DNA from: Cylicocyclus nassatus
Lineage: Eukaryota; Nematoda; Chromadorea; Rhabditida; Strongylidae
Reading direction: 5' to 3'
Assembly (NCBI GenBank): GCA_958299035.1
Contig: CATQJL010000001.1
Coordinates: 16,909,433 to 16,973,432 of the forward strand
Length of the DNA stretch: 64,000 nucleotides
Under the pieces are notes generated by a model. The model saw nothing but the letters and a program-made list of their open reading frames with translations, had not been told where the DNA came from and did not search any database. This document shows, piece by piece, positions 11,801 to 23,285 of this stretch. Made by a program: the position numbers and the translations under genes. The number at the start of each line of letters is the position of its first letter. The stretch's first letter is position 1.

Positions 11801-12807
11801 AGCCTGCTCTTTTTTAACTCTTACGCTGAACGTATGATAGCTGATCTCACGATTAACGTCGGCACCCATTGTTGTTGGCGCCGTTTATCGTCAACTTAGT
11901 CTAAGCACTGCTATTTAGGTGTCTCGGATCTAATCATATGCATCTCAAAAATCGATTGAGATTTTTACTGTTTAGCCAACTGGTGCCTATCAAGGAACCG
12001 TTATTCTCTGTTTCGAAGGTAATTCTGCTCCTAGCACTACAGACGTTATCATGAGAAAATCGGGACAAGTCCGAATGCGGGGCCAGCAGTGTTTTTATTT
12101 TTGTAGGAATATTTTTATTTTTGTAGGAAGCAATTGTTTTAAAGACTCTGTCAAATTCTGCGGGGTATTGAGAATTCGTCCACATTCTTGTGCTTTTGTT
12201 AACAACTATGCGATTTATGCGAATTTGCTCAGTTAAAAGGTTGTTGATGGTTTCTATGCAGAACTTTCACAGAAATTCCATGAAATGTAGGAGCTCAGCG
12301 ATGGACTGTTGATAATAACATTTCTTCCAAAATGCTGATTCGTTACTCAAGAGTGGGAGAAACGAAAAAGATAACGTGATCAGGTAATCACGAAATGCAT
12401 TTGTTATCATTTATAATTTCGTGTATGTCGAAAGGCGCTCATTTCGACAGTCGATGTTTGAGAGACTAGATTCATACTTCAAAGAAGTAAAGTTCTCAGG
12501 CTCTGCAGATTTTCTCAATTGGAAGGCAGTTTAGCTGGAGATCACATGGATTATGAGTTGAAAACAAAATGTTTTTTTAGTTATTCTTTGTGAGCCTTTC
12601 GAACGTTTCCCTATCACCTAGCGAAATCGCGTGGAGATGCGTCGTTTGATTGCTCGTGGTATGACTACCCTAACGAGAAGTGGGAATTTGCTTGCCTGGT
12701 ACGACAGAGGATGCAAGCAATGCGCGCGTTCGAAAGCAATCATATACGACAAGTATCAAAAATGGAGTTTGAATTTAGAGAGATCAACAATCACCAAAAG
12801 AAATTAG
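8880..12807 (+). CDS. Candidate multi-exon gene, unknown function (plus strand)
   Basis: Not recognised. Exons with coherent signals: 8880-9003 (acceptor TTTCTTTCCAG; Lys/Arg-rich end MSKAKKRANDVRRK; donor AAG|GTTAGC), 9483-9563 (encodes LHVEVKPSCMSFYASVG), about 9747-9856 (donor TTAG|GTGAGG), a possible exon ending 11186 (ATTTG|GTATGAG), 11635-11700, 11919-12018 (acceptor GCTATTTAG, donor AAG|GTAATT), about 12128-12165 (acceptor TTTTTGTAG), 12451-12486, and last exon 12622-12807 (MRRLIARGMTTLTRSG, stop TAG). Phases agree 8880 to 9483, across 11186-11635-11919-12128, and 12451 to 12622. The join after 12165 is unresolved. An ORF at 11286-11480 (SRALYQKVGF) could be another exon or a second gene end. 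SFYASVG and ALYQKVGF vaguely recall GNAT motif B; weak. It could be more than one gene. Large introns hold MITEs at 8450-8652 and 9925-10752. Confidence 0.45.
9925..10752. mobile_element. Family D inverted-repeat MITE, copy 1
   Basis: The left arm reads GGGAACTTACTTACCC, ACTTGCCGCAA, TTGCGGAGGTCACGAACT and GTACCCTAACAG. The right arm is its complement (10620-10745). Arms are about 150 bp with an AT-rich middle. It has no ORF and lies in an intron of the plus-strand gene. Confidence 0.7.
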
Positions 12808-12934
12808 TAACGGCTTGTTAAGAAATTCTGCGCTCACAAAATTGCAAGAAATAATCAGGCGATGTAAAGTATTAATCTTCTAGCACTGCAACTTGAACTC
12901 GCTTTTCTGAAAGGATTTTTCCCCGTGCGAGTTT

Positions 12935-13490
12935 GGAGCTGGGGTGAGGGAAATTACCTACCCAAAAGACTTGCCGCATTGTACCTTCGGTATCATGGGT
13001 TGTCAGCAAAACTAACTAGCACTGTATGCAGAGCTGATTAGTCCCGAGTCATTTTCAGTTTTAGACATTGGTGTTTTTTTGGATCGAATATGTTGGAAAA
13101 TACCAATTTGGCGGATTTTGGATTCAGCCAATTTCCTTAATCAAAGCAAATTTTTTCGCTTCTTTTCCAGTTCTTCCAAATTCACAATGAAATCTATTGT
13201 AAGAATTACATAAAAAAAAGTTTGCAGATTTGGTGAATTGAACAGAGATGCTGATATTTGGGAATAGCATTTTCGAGAACCCTTAGTTACAACTTTTCAC
13301 CTTAACCGGGCATATATCTTTCACTTAGAAATTACAGCAATTAGGGGTTCTTGAGATGTTGGATGAGCATGGGGCTTACTGCGTGTAGAGATCAGTTCTG
13401 CATAAGGCGCTAATAGCGACACCTCATGGCCCCTATGCTTATGGCGGCAAGTCGTTCGCGTAGGTAAGATCCGTTCCCCTTAGAGTTGTA
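12935..13490. mobile_element. Family D inverted-repeat MITE, copy 2
   Basis: Same arm consensus as 9925-10752 (TTACCTACCCAAAAGACTTG at the left, GGCGGCAAGTCGTTCGCG at the right, GATCAGTTCTG inside), shorter middle. It lies just downstream of the gene ending at 12807. Confidence 0.7.
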
Positions 13491-14689
13491 CATTCTTAGA
13501 ATCAGGCTAGAGAAAGTTACACCATGCATTAACAAGTTCAGACCACTCTTTTCACTTCTAGTAGTAGGAAGATTGAATGGGGTAAACTGCGTGTTTTGAC
13601 TTGTTGGCAAAACGTGGTCTTCTCGAGAATGATTACGTCTGAAAGATATGGATCAATGGCTCGACTGAAGGCAAGCTGACTCGTCAAAGCCTTAACTGAA
13701 ATTTTATTCAATTGAGATCGACTGAGGCAGCTTTACTACGGGCCATTAACTGACATAAACAACTAACATGCCCAGATTCAAAGATGAAAGAGCATTCAAA
13801 TTACTTAGGGATAAGCTGTTTGTCGCATATAACAAGAGGTATCAAAGACAGATTCTTTATTATTTTAGCCGGTAATTCAAAGTTATANNNNNNNNNNNNN
13901 NNNNNNNNNNTAATTACTAACGCGCATCGCATTGGGAGAAATTGTGACATATATTATGCTCAAGCTGCGCATTTAAAAACCATGGATTGATTGATACTTT
14001 ATGGCAAACAAAGCAATTTTTATTCGATTAGAAAATTTCTGGTGCAATAGCGACTACATGATTGGAGATACTTGTATCATTTGAGTATGCATAACACAAA
14101 GAGATTTATTGCACACTTTGACTTGAACTTGCACTTTAGGACTTGAGGGTATTGCCTTTTGAGGGTAGCAGCTTAATTCGCTTGAACCCACTCTGTGCAC
14201 CCCTCCATGCAGCGAATCCAGTCGTCATCATTGATTGTAAACTTGACACATTTATTAGGTTCAGAGCAGTGTAAAGGTGAAAGTATAATGCACATTATTG
14301 ATAAATGCCTGGAATTCTCGATTTATAGGGATAGCTTGTCAATTCTTGAACTCTCGTCAATGTTGACGACGAAGCCGTGGAAAGGCAATGCACGCATCCA
14401 ACGAGATCAAAAGAGCAGGAAGAACACTTCATAAAACATTGTCATTGCAAGTAACATCGGCCACGATAAGTTCATAGCAGTTTTGCCTAATTCGATTACA
14501 CGGCCAAATTTCAGAAAATTTTAGGACTGAAAAAGTCTTTGCAGTAAAAGAAATTATTAGCACCGCTATCATTTCCGAAAACCTTTGTTTTTTTCCTTTT
14601 AGCTTCATCTGCTAACAGTATGTAATCTTGCATTGAGGCATTTTTGAAACTTGTTGAAAAAATTTTTTTGACGGTTTGAAGTACTCAGA
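13491..14689. other. Intergenic stretch with a short assembly gap
   Basis: No exon with both splice sites was found. A 79-codon frame at 14195-14434 has no recognisable motif. The stretch contains the 23-N gap. Confidence 0.35.
13888..13910. other. Assembly gap, 23 N
   Basis: Run of 23 ambiguous bases. The gap size is probably estimated. Confidence 0.99.
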
Positions 14690-15020
14690 CAATTATTGCG
14701 AGCACCCGCGGCCCCTAACGTTGGCTTTTGGCGGTGCGCGGACCTTAAATTCCTGGACTAACCATCCGTGGCCCTTCATTTATTTGCTTGGCGACCCGCG
14801 GCGCAACGTTATTGCGAGGGAAGGGCCGCGGACTCTAAATATTTTATCGGAACACCCGCGGTCCAAGCAAAAACACTCGGGCGAGCCCGGGCCTTACTGA
14901 ACGCACCGTATATATAAAGTTTTCGGGCGAGCCCCGGGCATTAACAGAGTCTCTGCATCGGGCAAGCCGCGGCCCTTAAAGATAGTGTCTCACCAAAGTT
15001 GAGGTCGCGCGGATCTTCAC
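14690..15020. repeat. Degenerate ~30-bp repeat with CCGCGG core
   Basis: About ten units with the theme (G)CGA(G)C(A)CCCGCGGCCCTTAA. Cores lie near 14706, 14735, 14767, 14797, 14826, 14857, 14886, 14932, 14967 and 15005, separated by 29-46 bp of AT-rich filler. One further unit occurs near 15407. GC-rich cores in AT-rich spacers are unlike the flanks. Confidence 0.7.
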
Positions 15021-15816
15021 ATATTCTATTATAGGGACCTCTAAATAGGCCAATGCAGCAAGTCCCACTCAATTTGATCTTCTCCACGCTAAGAAAAATT
15101 CGCTCAAAGTGGTACGCGGAGAGCGACTTGGTACGCGCGGACGACTCCTTCAATCTCCCCCCTTAAGCGTTTGAACATGTCCCTCCACTTGGCATCCACC
15201 TCCCCTCTGTTGCTGCCACTGTGGCTGAGGCTAAAGTTAGAAGGCACAACTCGTTCGCGTTGCTTTCGTGGGGCCTCCAGAAAACGGGGTTTTGGGAACT
15301 TCAAGCGATTTTAAGCCCATACAGTGCTAGACAGGGTCCGACAGGCCTGAAATGCAAAAATCTCGGCAACTTAATTTTGGTGGGACACTGCCTTTAATCG
15401 GTAAAGCCGCGGGCCTTAATGGACGCCACGCTATAATTCAAATCCACTTAAGCGTTTGTGGTTGGCGTTTGTTTCTATTGCGCGATTGCGTTTTTGAACA
15501 GCGCATTTGTTTACTCGCTTTATGTCGCAGTTCTCTTAAACTATTTGCTTTTTAAGTTTACTCTATCCTTTTCTTGGTTTGAACAGTGAATGATATTTAG
15601 CTTCTTTAAAATCGTTCATCACTATTGAAGCCTTTCTTCCTTACTGATGAGTTCCGGGAAAGGCTCATTGTTTTTTTTTGTAAGTGTAATCCGTCTAAGG
15701 GAAGAAACGAAACGGACCTACCTTATTTACTGTTGTTTCTTTGCAATCATAAAGTTATGTCTTCATTTTAATTTACATATTATATTTGTATGTCACTGTA
15801 TTCGTTTGCAAGCTTT
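15021..15816. other. Stretch upstream of the RTE insertion
   Basis: No supported exon. It has one stray CCGCGG unit near 15407 and runs into the target site of the RTE element. It would have been the immediate upstream region of the gene at 19223 before the insertion. Confidence 0.3.
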
Positions 15817-16220
15817 TATTGTTTTCGTCCCCCACAATGGTCGGTCGCCTCATCGTGGCGTGGGGGTGACACTGGGTGTCGAACTGCGATGCACAGCCGA
15901 GTGTATACTCTGGTAGGGCCTTCCAAGCTGTGAAGGAGTTCGACGTTTCCGGTTTCGGCCGGATGCCTAGCTAAGAACTGGCAACGCCAGATCCTCCGCC
16001 GTCTGGCTTCTTCTGGTCGCTAGGCGGTCCCTCCCCGCTCCAAGCCCGAGGTCAGCGATCGCCCCGTGGAAGTCAAGAGTAGGCCTAGTAAGCCACCTCT
16101 TGTAGGGGAAAATTCATATTACTCCTCCAGTTAGAAGATTAGAAAGAAACCCTGCACATCGTATCCCGCCTACGGCGCGGTAGCAAGAACGATGTCAGGG
16201 TACTCAGGGCGCCTTTCGGA

Positions 16221-16641
16221 TTGGACAAAAACGACACGTCTGCCAGGACGACACGCCATGGAGACTGCCTCATGCTCTGCACCTACAACGCCAGGACAGT
16301 CTCCACAAACGCCGACCTCCACGCTCTTCTCGACGCTGCAGAGCATATCAACTACCACATCATCGCTCTGCAGGAAACGAAGTCCAGGAAGAAGGACGTG
16401 CGACAGATGAGTGATGGGACCCTCATCATTCGTGGTGAAAAGGTTCCATCACGAAACGTGGGAGACGTCGGCTTTGTCGTCCATCCATCTATCGTCCATC
16501 TTGTCGATTCGCACGAGATCCTATCACCTCGACTAGGCATCCTACGACTACGCCCTCCACGTCAGAAGACCATCAGCATCATCAACTCTACTCGCCAACA
16601 TCAGCAGCTGACGACTCAGAACTAGATGCTTTTACGAAGAC
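16221..16641 (+). pseudogene. RTE endonuclease N-terminal part, frameshifted
   Basis: Frame 16221-16625 encodes the start of an endonuclease/exonuclease/phosphatase fold: CTYNARTVS (catalytic Asn) and IIALQETKS (catalytic Glu). Near 16585 a missing base shifts the frame from SIINS to one reading [15 protein letters not shown]. Near 16630 a second shift returns to the frame of the 828-codon ORF ([11 protein letters not shown]). In a working RTE the two parts are one ORF of about 1000 codons. The start is uncertain: ATG at 16221 is the first in this frame after upstream stops. Confidence 0.85.
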
Positions 16642-19128
16642 GTGGAGGAGGTCGTCCGCAACGAAAAGTCCTTCTACAAGTATGTTGTGGGCGACTTCAA
16701 TGCGAAAATCGGGATGCCACTAGAAAAGGAATATAGGATCGGGAAGTTTGGATATGGGCTCCGAAACGAAAACGGCAACCGTCTCGTTGGGCTCCTCTCC
16801 GCCGCACGACTCTTCCATGGAAACTCCATCTTCATGAAGAAAGAATATCGCCGGTGGACTTGGGAATCGCCCAACGGAACGACTCATGCTGAGATCGACC
16901 ACATTCTCACCAACCGAAGGTGGAGCTTACTCGATGTCTCTGTAGTTCCATCCTTCTGTAGTGGCTCCGATCACCGCCTCTTTCGAGCGAGGATACGACT
17001 CAGCCGAAGGCTGGAAAAGAAAGTCTGTCATAGTGCCGCGAGAAGGAAGGAAGTCGTTTATGACGGTAACAGGCTGGAAGAGCTCATATCAAGTTGTGAC
17101 TGGCCCATCGAGGAGGACCCAACGTACGACTACGATCGGCTTCTGAAAGGATTGCGAGCCTGCGGAGAATGCGCCTCAGTGACTTCTGAGAAGAACTTGG
17201 ACCGCATCTCGAAAACCACCAAGGAATTGCTCGAAAGAAGAAGATCATTGAGGCAGGATCCGAATGCAACTCATCTCGAGCGACTGATAGCCAACGCCAG
17301 TTGCAGAACAGCTTTGCAAGAGGATCTCAGGAAGTACAGGCAAGCCAAGATACTGGAAGCAGCCGAAAGAAGACGAAGTCTCAAGAAGTGCCGAAGGAAC
17401 CTCTGCGAATATCACGTACCGCTGGCTGCACTACTGAACGAAGACGGGACTCCGACTTCTTCCCGAAACAAGATGGAATCTATCGCGAAGAACTTCTACA
17501 CCAACCTCTTCCGCTCAACAACACCCGTGCAGATGCCCGTTGTTCCCACTGGAGAAGTACCACCACGAATTCTACCTGCTGAAGTGCGTATCGCGATACA
17601 GACCATGAAGACGTCCACGGCTCCAGGACCAAATCATCTTTCCGTCGAACTTCTGCGAGCCGGAGGACACCGTCTACACGAGATTCTAGCGTCGCATTTG
17701 ACATCTTACCTTCAGAAGGAGAAGATTCCCGACCAGTGGAGAACGTCAAGAACCGTCCTTCTCTTCAAGAAGGGTGAACGGGAGGATCTTCGGAACTACC
17801 GTCCAATATGCTTGCTGAGTGTGCTGTACAAGCTTTTCACGAAAATTATCCTCGCTCGCATATCAAGGACACTGGATGAAGCCCAACCCCAAGAACAAGC
17901 TGGATTTAGCAAAGGATTCAGCTGCATGGACCACATCCAGACCGTTTCGAGGGTCATAGAAGTCTGCCGGGAGTACCGACTGCCTCTTGTCCTAACCTTT
18001 GTCGACTACGAGAAAGCCTTTGACAGCGTCGAAACCAACGCCATCCTGTCTGCGCTAGTCGATCAAGGAGTGGACCCAGCTTACGTGAGGACGTTAGCCG
18101 ACTGCTACAAAAACTGTACAACGACGATGCAGCTATTCCATCGCCCCCTGACCATACCAATCGGGAAGGGGGTCCGACAAGGCGACACAATCTCGCCGAA
18201 GCTGTTCACCGCGGCCTTGCAGTGGGTGATGAAGTCACTGGACTGGGACGAGAGAGGCATACTAGTTGATGGGAGATTCCTGTCCAACCTTCGTTTTGCG
18301 GACGACATCGTTCTCTTCTCGAGCAGTATCACCGAAGCAGAGACGATGCTGAAGGAACTAAACGAAGTAGGAAAGAAGATCGGACTGCGAATAAATCGGA
18401 AGAAGACTCAGTTCATGAAGAACGCCCTTTGCGAAGATGCAGAAATGGAATTGGAAGGTACCCCGATTATGGGGACGTCTTCCTACGTGTATCTCGGACT
18501 TTCGATGAACATGGAGAACGACTTGAGGGGAGAACTTAACAGGAGAAGAAGAGCAGCCTGGGCCGCCTTCGGGCCTCTGAAGGAAGCCACCGACCAACTG
18601 ATGGACCCGGAGCTTCGTGCCCACCTGTTCGACTCAACCGTTCTCCCGGCGCTCTGTTACGCAGCTGAGACTTGGGCCGACACTGTAGCCACGTCGAAAG
18701 CTTTACGGACCACCCACAGAGCGCTCGAGCGCAGTCTTTTGAAGATGACCCGACGCAAGCAACATCTAGTCGGACTTCGCAGCACAAATATGAGAAAAAT
18801 GTCCCGTCTTCGTGACCCAGCGGAATACGTCGCGAAAGCCAAACACCGATGGGCCGGTCACATAATGAGAAGAACAGACGACAGATGGACACTAAGAACA
18901 TCGGAGTGGATTCCTCGCGAAGCCAAACGTCCTCGAGGAAGACCACCGACGAGATGGGCAGACGTGTTCGTGGAACGGATGGACCAGCTGAGAAATCAGC
19001 TGGATACGGCTTTCGCCCCTGGAACTCGTGGACGCAGCCACCGACGACGGCCAAGAAGATCGTGGATGTCTGAAGCGAGGGACAGGGAAAACTGGCGACT
19101 TCTGTACTGGGGCCCGCACGTCACGTGA
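16642..19128 (+). CDS. RTE reverse transcriptase ORF (rest of endonuclease plus RT)
   Basis: An 828-codon frame, opened here at GTG only because of the upstream frameshift. Residues 1-125 complete the endonuclease ([10 protein letters not shown] near 14-24, [12 protein letters not shown] near 109-120). RT motifs follow: [15 protein letters not shown] near 385-400, QAGFSKGFS near 418-426, the first catalytic Asp in [11 protein letters not shown] near 451-461, [13 protein letters not shown] near 510-523, and catalytic FADDIVLF near 552-559. The C-terminus has [10 protein letters not shown] and W(I)[15 protein letters not shown], a signature seen in RTE elements of hookworms. It would copy element RNA at a nicked target by target-primed reverse transcription. 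The frame is intact; translation alone would lack the catalytic N-terminus of the endonuclease. Confidence 0.93.
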   Translation: MEEVVRNEKSFYKYVVGDFNAKIGMPLEKEYRIGKFGYGLRNENGNRLVGLLSAARLFHGNSIFMKKEYRRWTWESPNGTTHAEIDHILTNRRWSLLDVSVVPSFCSGSDHRLFRARIRLSRRLEKKVCHSAARRKEVVYDGNRLEELISSCDWPIEEDPTYDYDRLLKGLRACGECASVTSEKNLDRISKTTKELLERRRSLRQDPNATHLERLIANASCRTALQEDLRKYRQAKILEAAERRRSLKKCRRNLCEYHVPLAALLNEDGTPTSSRNKMESIAKNFYTNLFRSTTPVQMPVVPTGEVPPRILPAEVRIAIQTMKTSTAPGPNHLSVELLRAGGHRLHEILASHLTSYLQKEKIPDQWRTSRTVLLFKKGEREDLRNYRPICLLSVLYKLFTKIILARISRTLDEAQPQEQAGFSKGFSCMDHIQTVSRVIEVCREYRLPLVLTFVDYEKAFDSVETNAILSALVDQGVDPAYVRTLADCYKNCTTTMQLFHRPLTIPIGKGVRQGDTISPKLFTAALQWVMKSLDWDERGILVDGRFLSNLRFADDIVLFSSSITEAETMLKELNEVGKKIGLRINRKKTQFMKNALCEDAEMELEGTPIMGTSSYVYLGLSMNMENDLRGELNRRRRAAWAAFGPLKEATDQLMDPELRAHLFDSTVLPALCYAAETWADTVATSKALRTTHRALERSLLKMTRRKQHLVGLRSTNMRKMSRLRDPAEYVAKAKHRWAGHIMRRTDDRWTLRTSEWIPREAKRPRGRPPTRWADVFVERMDQLRNQLDTAFAPGTRGRSHRRRPRRSWMSEARDRENWRLLYWGPHVT

Positions 19129-19222
19129 GGACGGGCCATCTAAGTATCTAAGTAGTATTGTTTTCGTTGTAAAAAAGAAATATTCGCGTATTCAGTTACC
19201 ATAACTACTATAACTATTAGCT

Positions 19223-21334
19223 ATGAGTGCAAGAAAAAGTATTTCTTCATCGCTCCCATCAATAGAATTGGAATGCGAGGATATGGATGTATGTTTGAAC
19301 ACGCGAGCAGTTTCTAATTTACTCAATTTTTAACTTTATAGTAATCGTCCCCGTTCTTTTAGCATGGATTGAACAGCAGATGAATGACTTTAGAGAAGGA
19401 AATATCGGAAGGCATCCCCAAGTGGAAACGCGGGTAGAACTTTAACAGCAGGACCACCAAGAAACCATGGCGAATGTTACACAAATGGAGATTTCTGCAT
19501 TCATATCTGATTCGGATGCAAATCCCCATCTGGAACACAACGATTTGCCAGAAGATTACAGGAATATGAGTGTGTTTTTGCTCAAATGTTTCCTCTCATA
19601 TTTGAATAACATATCATATGTGAATTTCAGCAATGTATCAGCGTACCATAGCCTACGCCATGATCCTTCAGCGCTTTGGATTTTTGTATGAAGAAATAGC
19701 AACTATAGAGGACATGATGGCAATAGTATTTGGCCCTCATCCTCCAATATCGGTAGAAAAATTCCCACTTTTTATACAATGTCCATGTCTTTAATCCAAT
19801 CTTTAGTATAATGAGCACGTGCGCAATCTCAATAAAGAGTTGTAGCAAGAGAAGGGACCGCTACTTTTTCTGCTGTAATTGCAATGAAGAGATGCATGAG
19901 GGTCAGATCGCTTGTGAAAAGAACAACTTAACATTCGCGGATCCGTTATCTGCTTTCTATACATTTAGATGTACATTCATTACCAATTGCAGCATCAGCA
20001 CTAAAAGAGCGAAATATACCCAAAAGATTGAAGTGCATTTGGTCAAATTGTACCTCAGCTTTCAGACGTCCTCACCAATCACTTCGAAAGCATTTTATGC
20101 AAGCGAAGAAGTTCATATGAATGCGGTATAGTATAGCAAAATGTTTTCCAACTCGCACCAAAACACTTTACAGGAGCTTGAAGATCGGAGTGATATTAGG
20201 TCTTTTCCTGGCTATAGAAAAGCGATTGAAACAACTGACAGTTTCGTGAAGGCCATATCAAAGTGCCTTTATCGGTGTCTCTTGATGGTTTCCGCCCGCG
20301 AAGGATATCAAAGTGAGGTTAGATACCTCATAGCCAGGGTTGAGCAAGAGGTCAGGCACAGTCCGACCAAATACGACCCCTCCCCCCCCCCCCACGCAAG
20401 TGCCCAGATACGACCCCCCCCCCCCCGCAAGTGCCCAGATACGACCCCCCCCCCCTCCCTCTCTCCCATTTTCTCTATTTGCAAATGTCACAAATACAGT
20501 CAACATCTTTTATTATAGGAAAACAAAGACAACAACTTCCAACTTGTGCGCTTGTGTACATGCTAAGATTCAATGTGTTTGAAAAGCAATGGGATACTTC
20601 CGATATCTATAGTCATGTTTCCGCACGAGAACTCGAAATTTTGTGAGCTGATTGACGACAACGATACCTCGCAGACTAGGCAAGTAGTGGGTTCATCTGA
20701 AAGGGAATGGGATGAAAGAGAGAAGAAAGCGAAAAAAAAATAGTTTGAATGCACCGTGGGCAGATGCTAAAATCAGTGGACTAAAGTTCTTGAGTACACC
20801 ATATTTGTCGAGTCGTCGAGCGCACGGACTGGCAGTAGACTGCGGAACAAACGCGGAGCGGCTGAATTAGAGCAGGTTTTGGAACAGTAGCGATTTGTAC
20901 TGGTACAAGCGCTTCAACCGGCGCCTGCTCCACAATCTACGGCCAGCCGTGCGGTCAACGACCAAGACCTTGACGGTAGGCGGATAGGCCTCAAATTTTA
21001 CAATGAGCAAAAAGCAGGCAGGAATAAAAGCAAAAGAAACCCATAAAGCAAAAAGCAATGCGCAAAGATGACTATACCTTGCTAGCTTTACACAGGGGAT
21101 GTTATACCGCCGTTATGCAGACGAAGAAAAACACAAGTCCCCTGTGAGCGAAGAGACTTATGACAAACTCGTAAGTAATCCACTTCTGTTCAATCTGGAC
21201 TTTGGCCAACTCCAATTCCCCTCGATTCTTCTGAAACAATGCAGCTGACCACAACTTCATATTACACGCACCAACTTTTACGGCACAAGAGTAATTTCAG
21301 GATTTCAATGTCATCAAATTTCAAAGATCGTTGA
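19223..21334 (+). CDS. Spliced gene of unknown function with in-frame stops, probably decaying
   Basis: Not recognised. Exons: 19223-19292 (ATG, MSARKSISSS), about 19342/19363-19569 (donor ATGA|GTGTGT), 19631-19752 (acceptor GAATTTCAG, donor TCG|GTAGAA, RTIAYAMILQRFGFL), one or two exons in 19807-20125, 20174-20312 (acceptor CTTTACAG, donor CAAA|GTGAGG), 20519-20642 (acceptor TATTATAG; LPTCALVYMLRFNVF), about 20680-20742, 20777-20975 (NSSDLYWYKRFNRRLL, donor ACG|GTAGGC), 21096-21170 (acceptor CTTTACACAG, donor CTC|GTAAGT) and 21245-21334, ending in TGA. Phases match across most joins. One TAA (about 19444) and one TAG (20868) interrupt otherwise open exons at positions where CAA or CAG would fit, so pseudogene decay is likely. 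The RTE at 15829 lies directly upstream and a hAT terminus 230 bp downstream. No domain is evident. Confidence 0.6.
20331..20470. repeat. Family F poly-C repeat inside an intron
   Basis: GGGTTGAGCAAGAGGTCAGG followed by ACGACCCC units with long C runs (AGTGCCCAGATACGACCCC repeated). It sits within intron 20313-20518. Related copies: 33862-33955 (reverse), 39372-39450 and 39740-39830. Proline-rich ORFs over it are translations of the repeat. Confidence 0.7.
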
Positions 21335-21339
21335 ATAAA
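21334..21339 (+). terminator. Poly(A) signal of the 19223-21334 gene
   Basis: AATAAA overlaps the last base of the TGA stop, a compact arrangement also seen for the gene at 27934. Confidence 0.6.
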
Positions 21340-21906
21340 TTTAGCGAAATAATACATCATTTAAACGGCGCAAACGTTTGCGGAAGTGGTCTTGCAACGC
21401 CGCACCAAAACCATACGAATTTCGATGAACGTACTAAAAACTGAATGCGCATTTTCTCTGGTACGAAAACAAGAATACTACCATTAAGGCTTCAGGCAGA
21501 GTTCACGCTATTTCATCGCCTCGCAGTTGTTCCACAAGACAGCTGCCACGTCCATCGCATGCCGGTCATAGGTGCGATAGTGTGAGAAGTTGCTCACCCC
21601 CCCCCCCTTCACCCCTGAGCCGGAAACCAAGGTGACCCCCTTCACAAAACCGACAAAAAAAATCAACAGTGAGATAAGGTTATGCCTGATAAAATGACCA
21701 CGCTATCAACCTATTTGTAGGCTCTACAGTCAAGAAGCAAGTGAAGGGCAATCGTGGCATTCTTCCAGCTATGTCCTTAGACCGATTTTATGAGGACCGA
21801 TTTTATAAACGGTCTGAAAAAGTGAGTGTGGTCAAAATTATTGGATGGTACACAAGTGCAGAACTGAGGTTTTTGCAGGCGTAATGTTCGAGAAGGAAAG
21901 GTTATA

Positions 21907-23285
21907 AAGTGCGGTTCATAATTATACGAACACCCCAAATTTTAGAAATTTCTGAACTTTTTGACAGAAACTCAAAAAGCCGTTGGTACCACGCGAAAGA
22001 GCACAAACGAGAACGGTATATGATCCATAAGAATAAAAATGGATGTCAATTTCGGGAGTGTTTTTGCGCCTAGTGCGAATTTTCAGCGGTTCATAATTAT
22101 ACGAACACCTCAAACAAAGGTCCATTTTTTATTCAAGATTGCAGTCATTTGAGTTCAAATTTTTTGTAAAGCTACAGTAACAAAGTCTGACGTGTCCGCT
22201 ACACACTGAACCCAGTGAAGTTCAAAAAGAAGACCGTTACTTTTTTCAGAATGCTCTAAATGCTTTCGGAGTGATTGCGCTTCAAAAAACATCCGTTCTT
22301 CTGCGGTTTACGCGCTCTAATTAGCTTCTACCAAAGCTATGAGATAAAATAAGCTCTTTCGATCGGTATTTTGTTTGACGCTTAGAAATTCTTTGCGTTT
22401 TCGTACCGTTTTCAACCAGGTTCCATCCTTACCCTAGAGTCAGCACGATTTCGAGCCTCAAAACTCAGCTTCTGAAGCCGTACAATGAAGTATATAGTAT
22501 GTAGAAGTTCACAAAACTGTATATTTGGCTAGAAAGAATCAGCAGCATTGAGCGTTTGTTTCGGCCACGCAGACGTCATTTCATCAAAAACACTGCTTTT
22601 ACTATTGCTATCACACCTTTATTTGGTTTGTAGCTCCACAGCCTCAAGATCAGTTCCACAAAAAACCCAAGAACTTTGGCACAGAAACATCATCATGTAA
22701 ACAATGCAGCCGCTTCATATCAAATGTTTGCGCGAGAGAGAAGCTGAGTTTGAGGCTCGAAATCGTGCTAACGCTGTGGTAAGGTTGGAACTTGGTAGAA
22801 AAAAGGCACGAAAACACAAAGAGATACACATCGAAAGAGCTTACTTTATCTCATAGCTTTGGTAAAAGCTAATTAGAGCGCGTAAACCGCAGAAAAACGG
22901 ATGTTTTGGAGCGCAATTACTCCAGAAGCATTTAGAGCCTTCTGAAAAAAGTAACGGTCTTCTTTTTGAACTTCACTGGGTTCAGTGTGTAGCGGACACG
23001 TCAGACTTTGTTGCTGTAGCTTTACAAAAAAATTTGGACTCAAATGACTGCAATTGTGAATAAAAAATGGAACTTTGTTTGAGGTGTTCGTATAATTATG
23101 AACCGCTAAAAATCCGCACTAGGCGCAAAAACACTCCCGAAATTGACATCCTTTTTCATTCTTATAGATCATATACCGTTTTCGGTTGTGCTCTTTCGCG
23201 TGGTACCAACGGCTTTTTGAGTTTCTGTCAAAAAGTCCAGAAATTTCTAAAATTTGGGGTGTTCGTATAATTGTGAACCGCACTT
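21907..23285. mobile_element. Tc1/mariner-type long inverted-repeat element, 1.38 kb
   Basis: Termini AAGTGCGGTTCATAATTATA and complement, with flanking TA on both sides. Arms of about 550-600 bp are mirror images around 22600. The 67-codon frames seen in both arms are the same arm sequence read twice and are not genes. Nested in the 7.7-kb hAT. Confidence 0.75.

Larger units (their letters stand above)
15829..19155 (+). mobile_element. Full-length RTE-clade non-LTR retrotransposon, 3.33 kb
   Basis: The element is flanked by a perfect 12-bp target duplication, TATTGTTTTCGT (15817-15828 and 19156-19167). The 5' end starts with a hairpin (CCCCCAC to GTGGGGG, 15829-15867). The coding part has an apurinic-type endonuclease followed by reverse transcriptase with an RTE-style C-terminus, and a short CTAAGTATCTAAGTA tail. 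It lacks ORF1 and Cys-rich RNA-binding domains, as expected for RTE. Two frameshifts in the endonuclease make it inactive. It inserted 67 bp before the ATG of the gene at 19223. Confidence 0.92.

Noticed and set aside
16674..19119. Many antisense and out-of-frame ORFs over the RTE
   Set aside because: Shadows of the 828-codon reverse transcriptase frame, which alone carries catalytic motifs.
20340..20646. Proline-rich ORFs
   Set aside because: Translations of the poly-C family F repeat. The real coding exon there (20519-20642) uses a different frame.
21922..23270. Two near-identical 67-codon ORFs in opposite orientation
   Set aside because: They are the two arms of the 21907-23285 inverted-repeat element read in translation.
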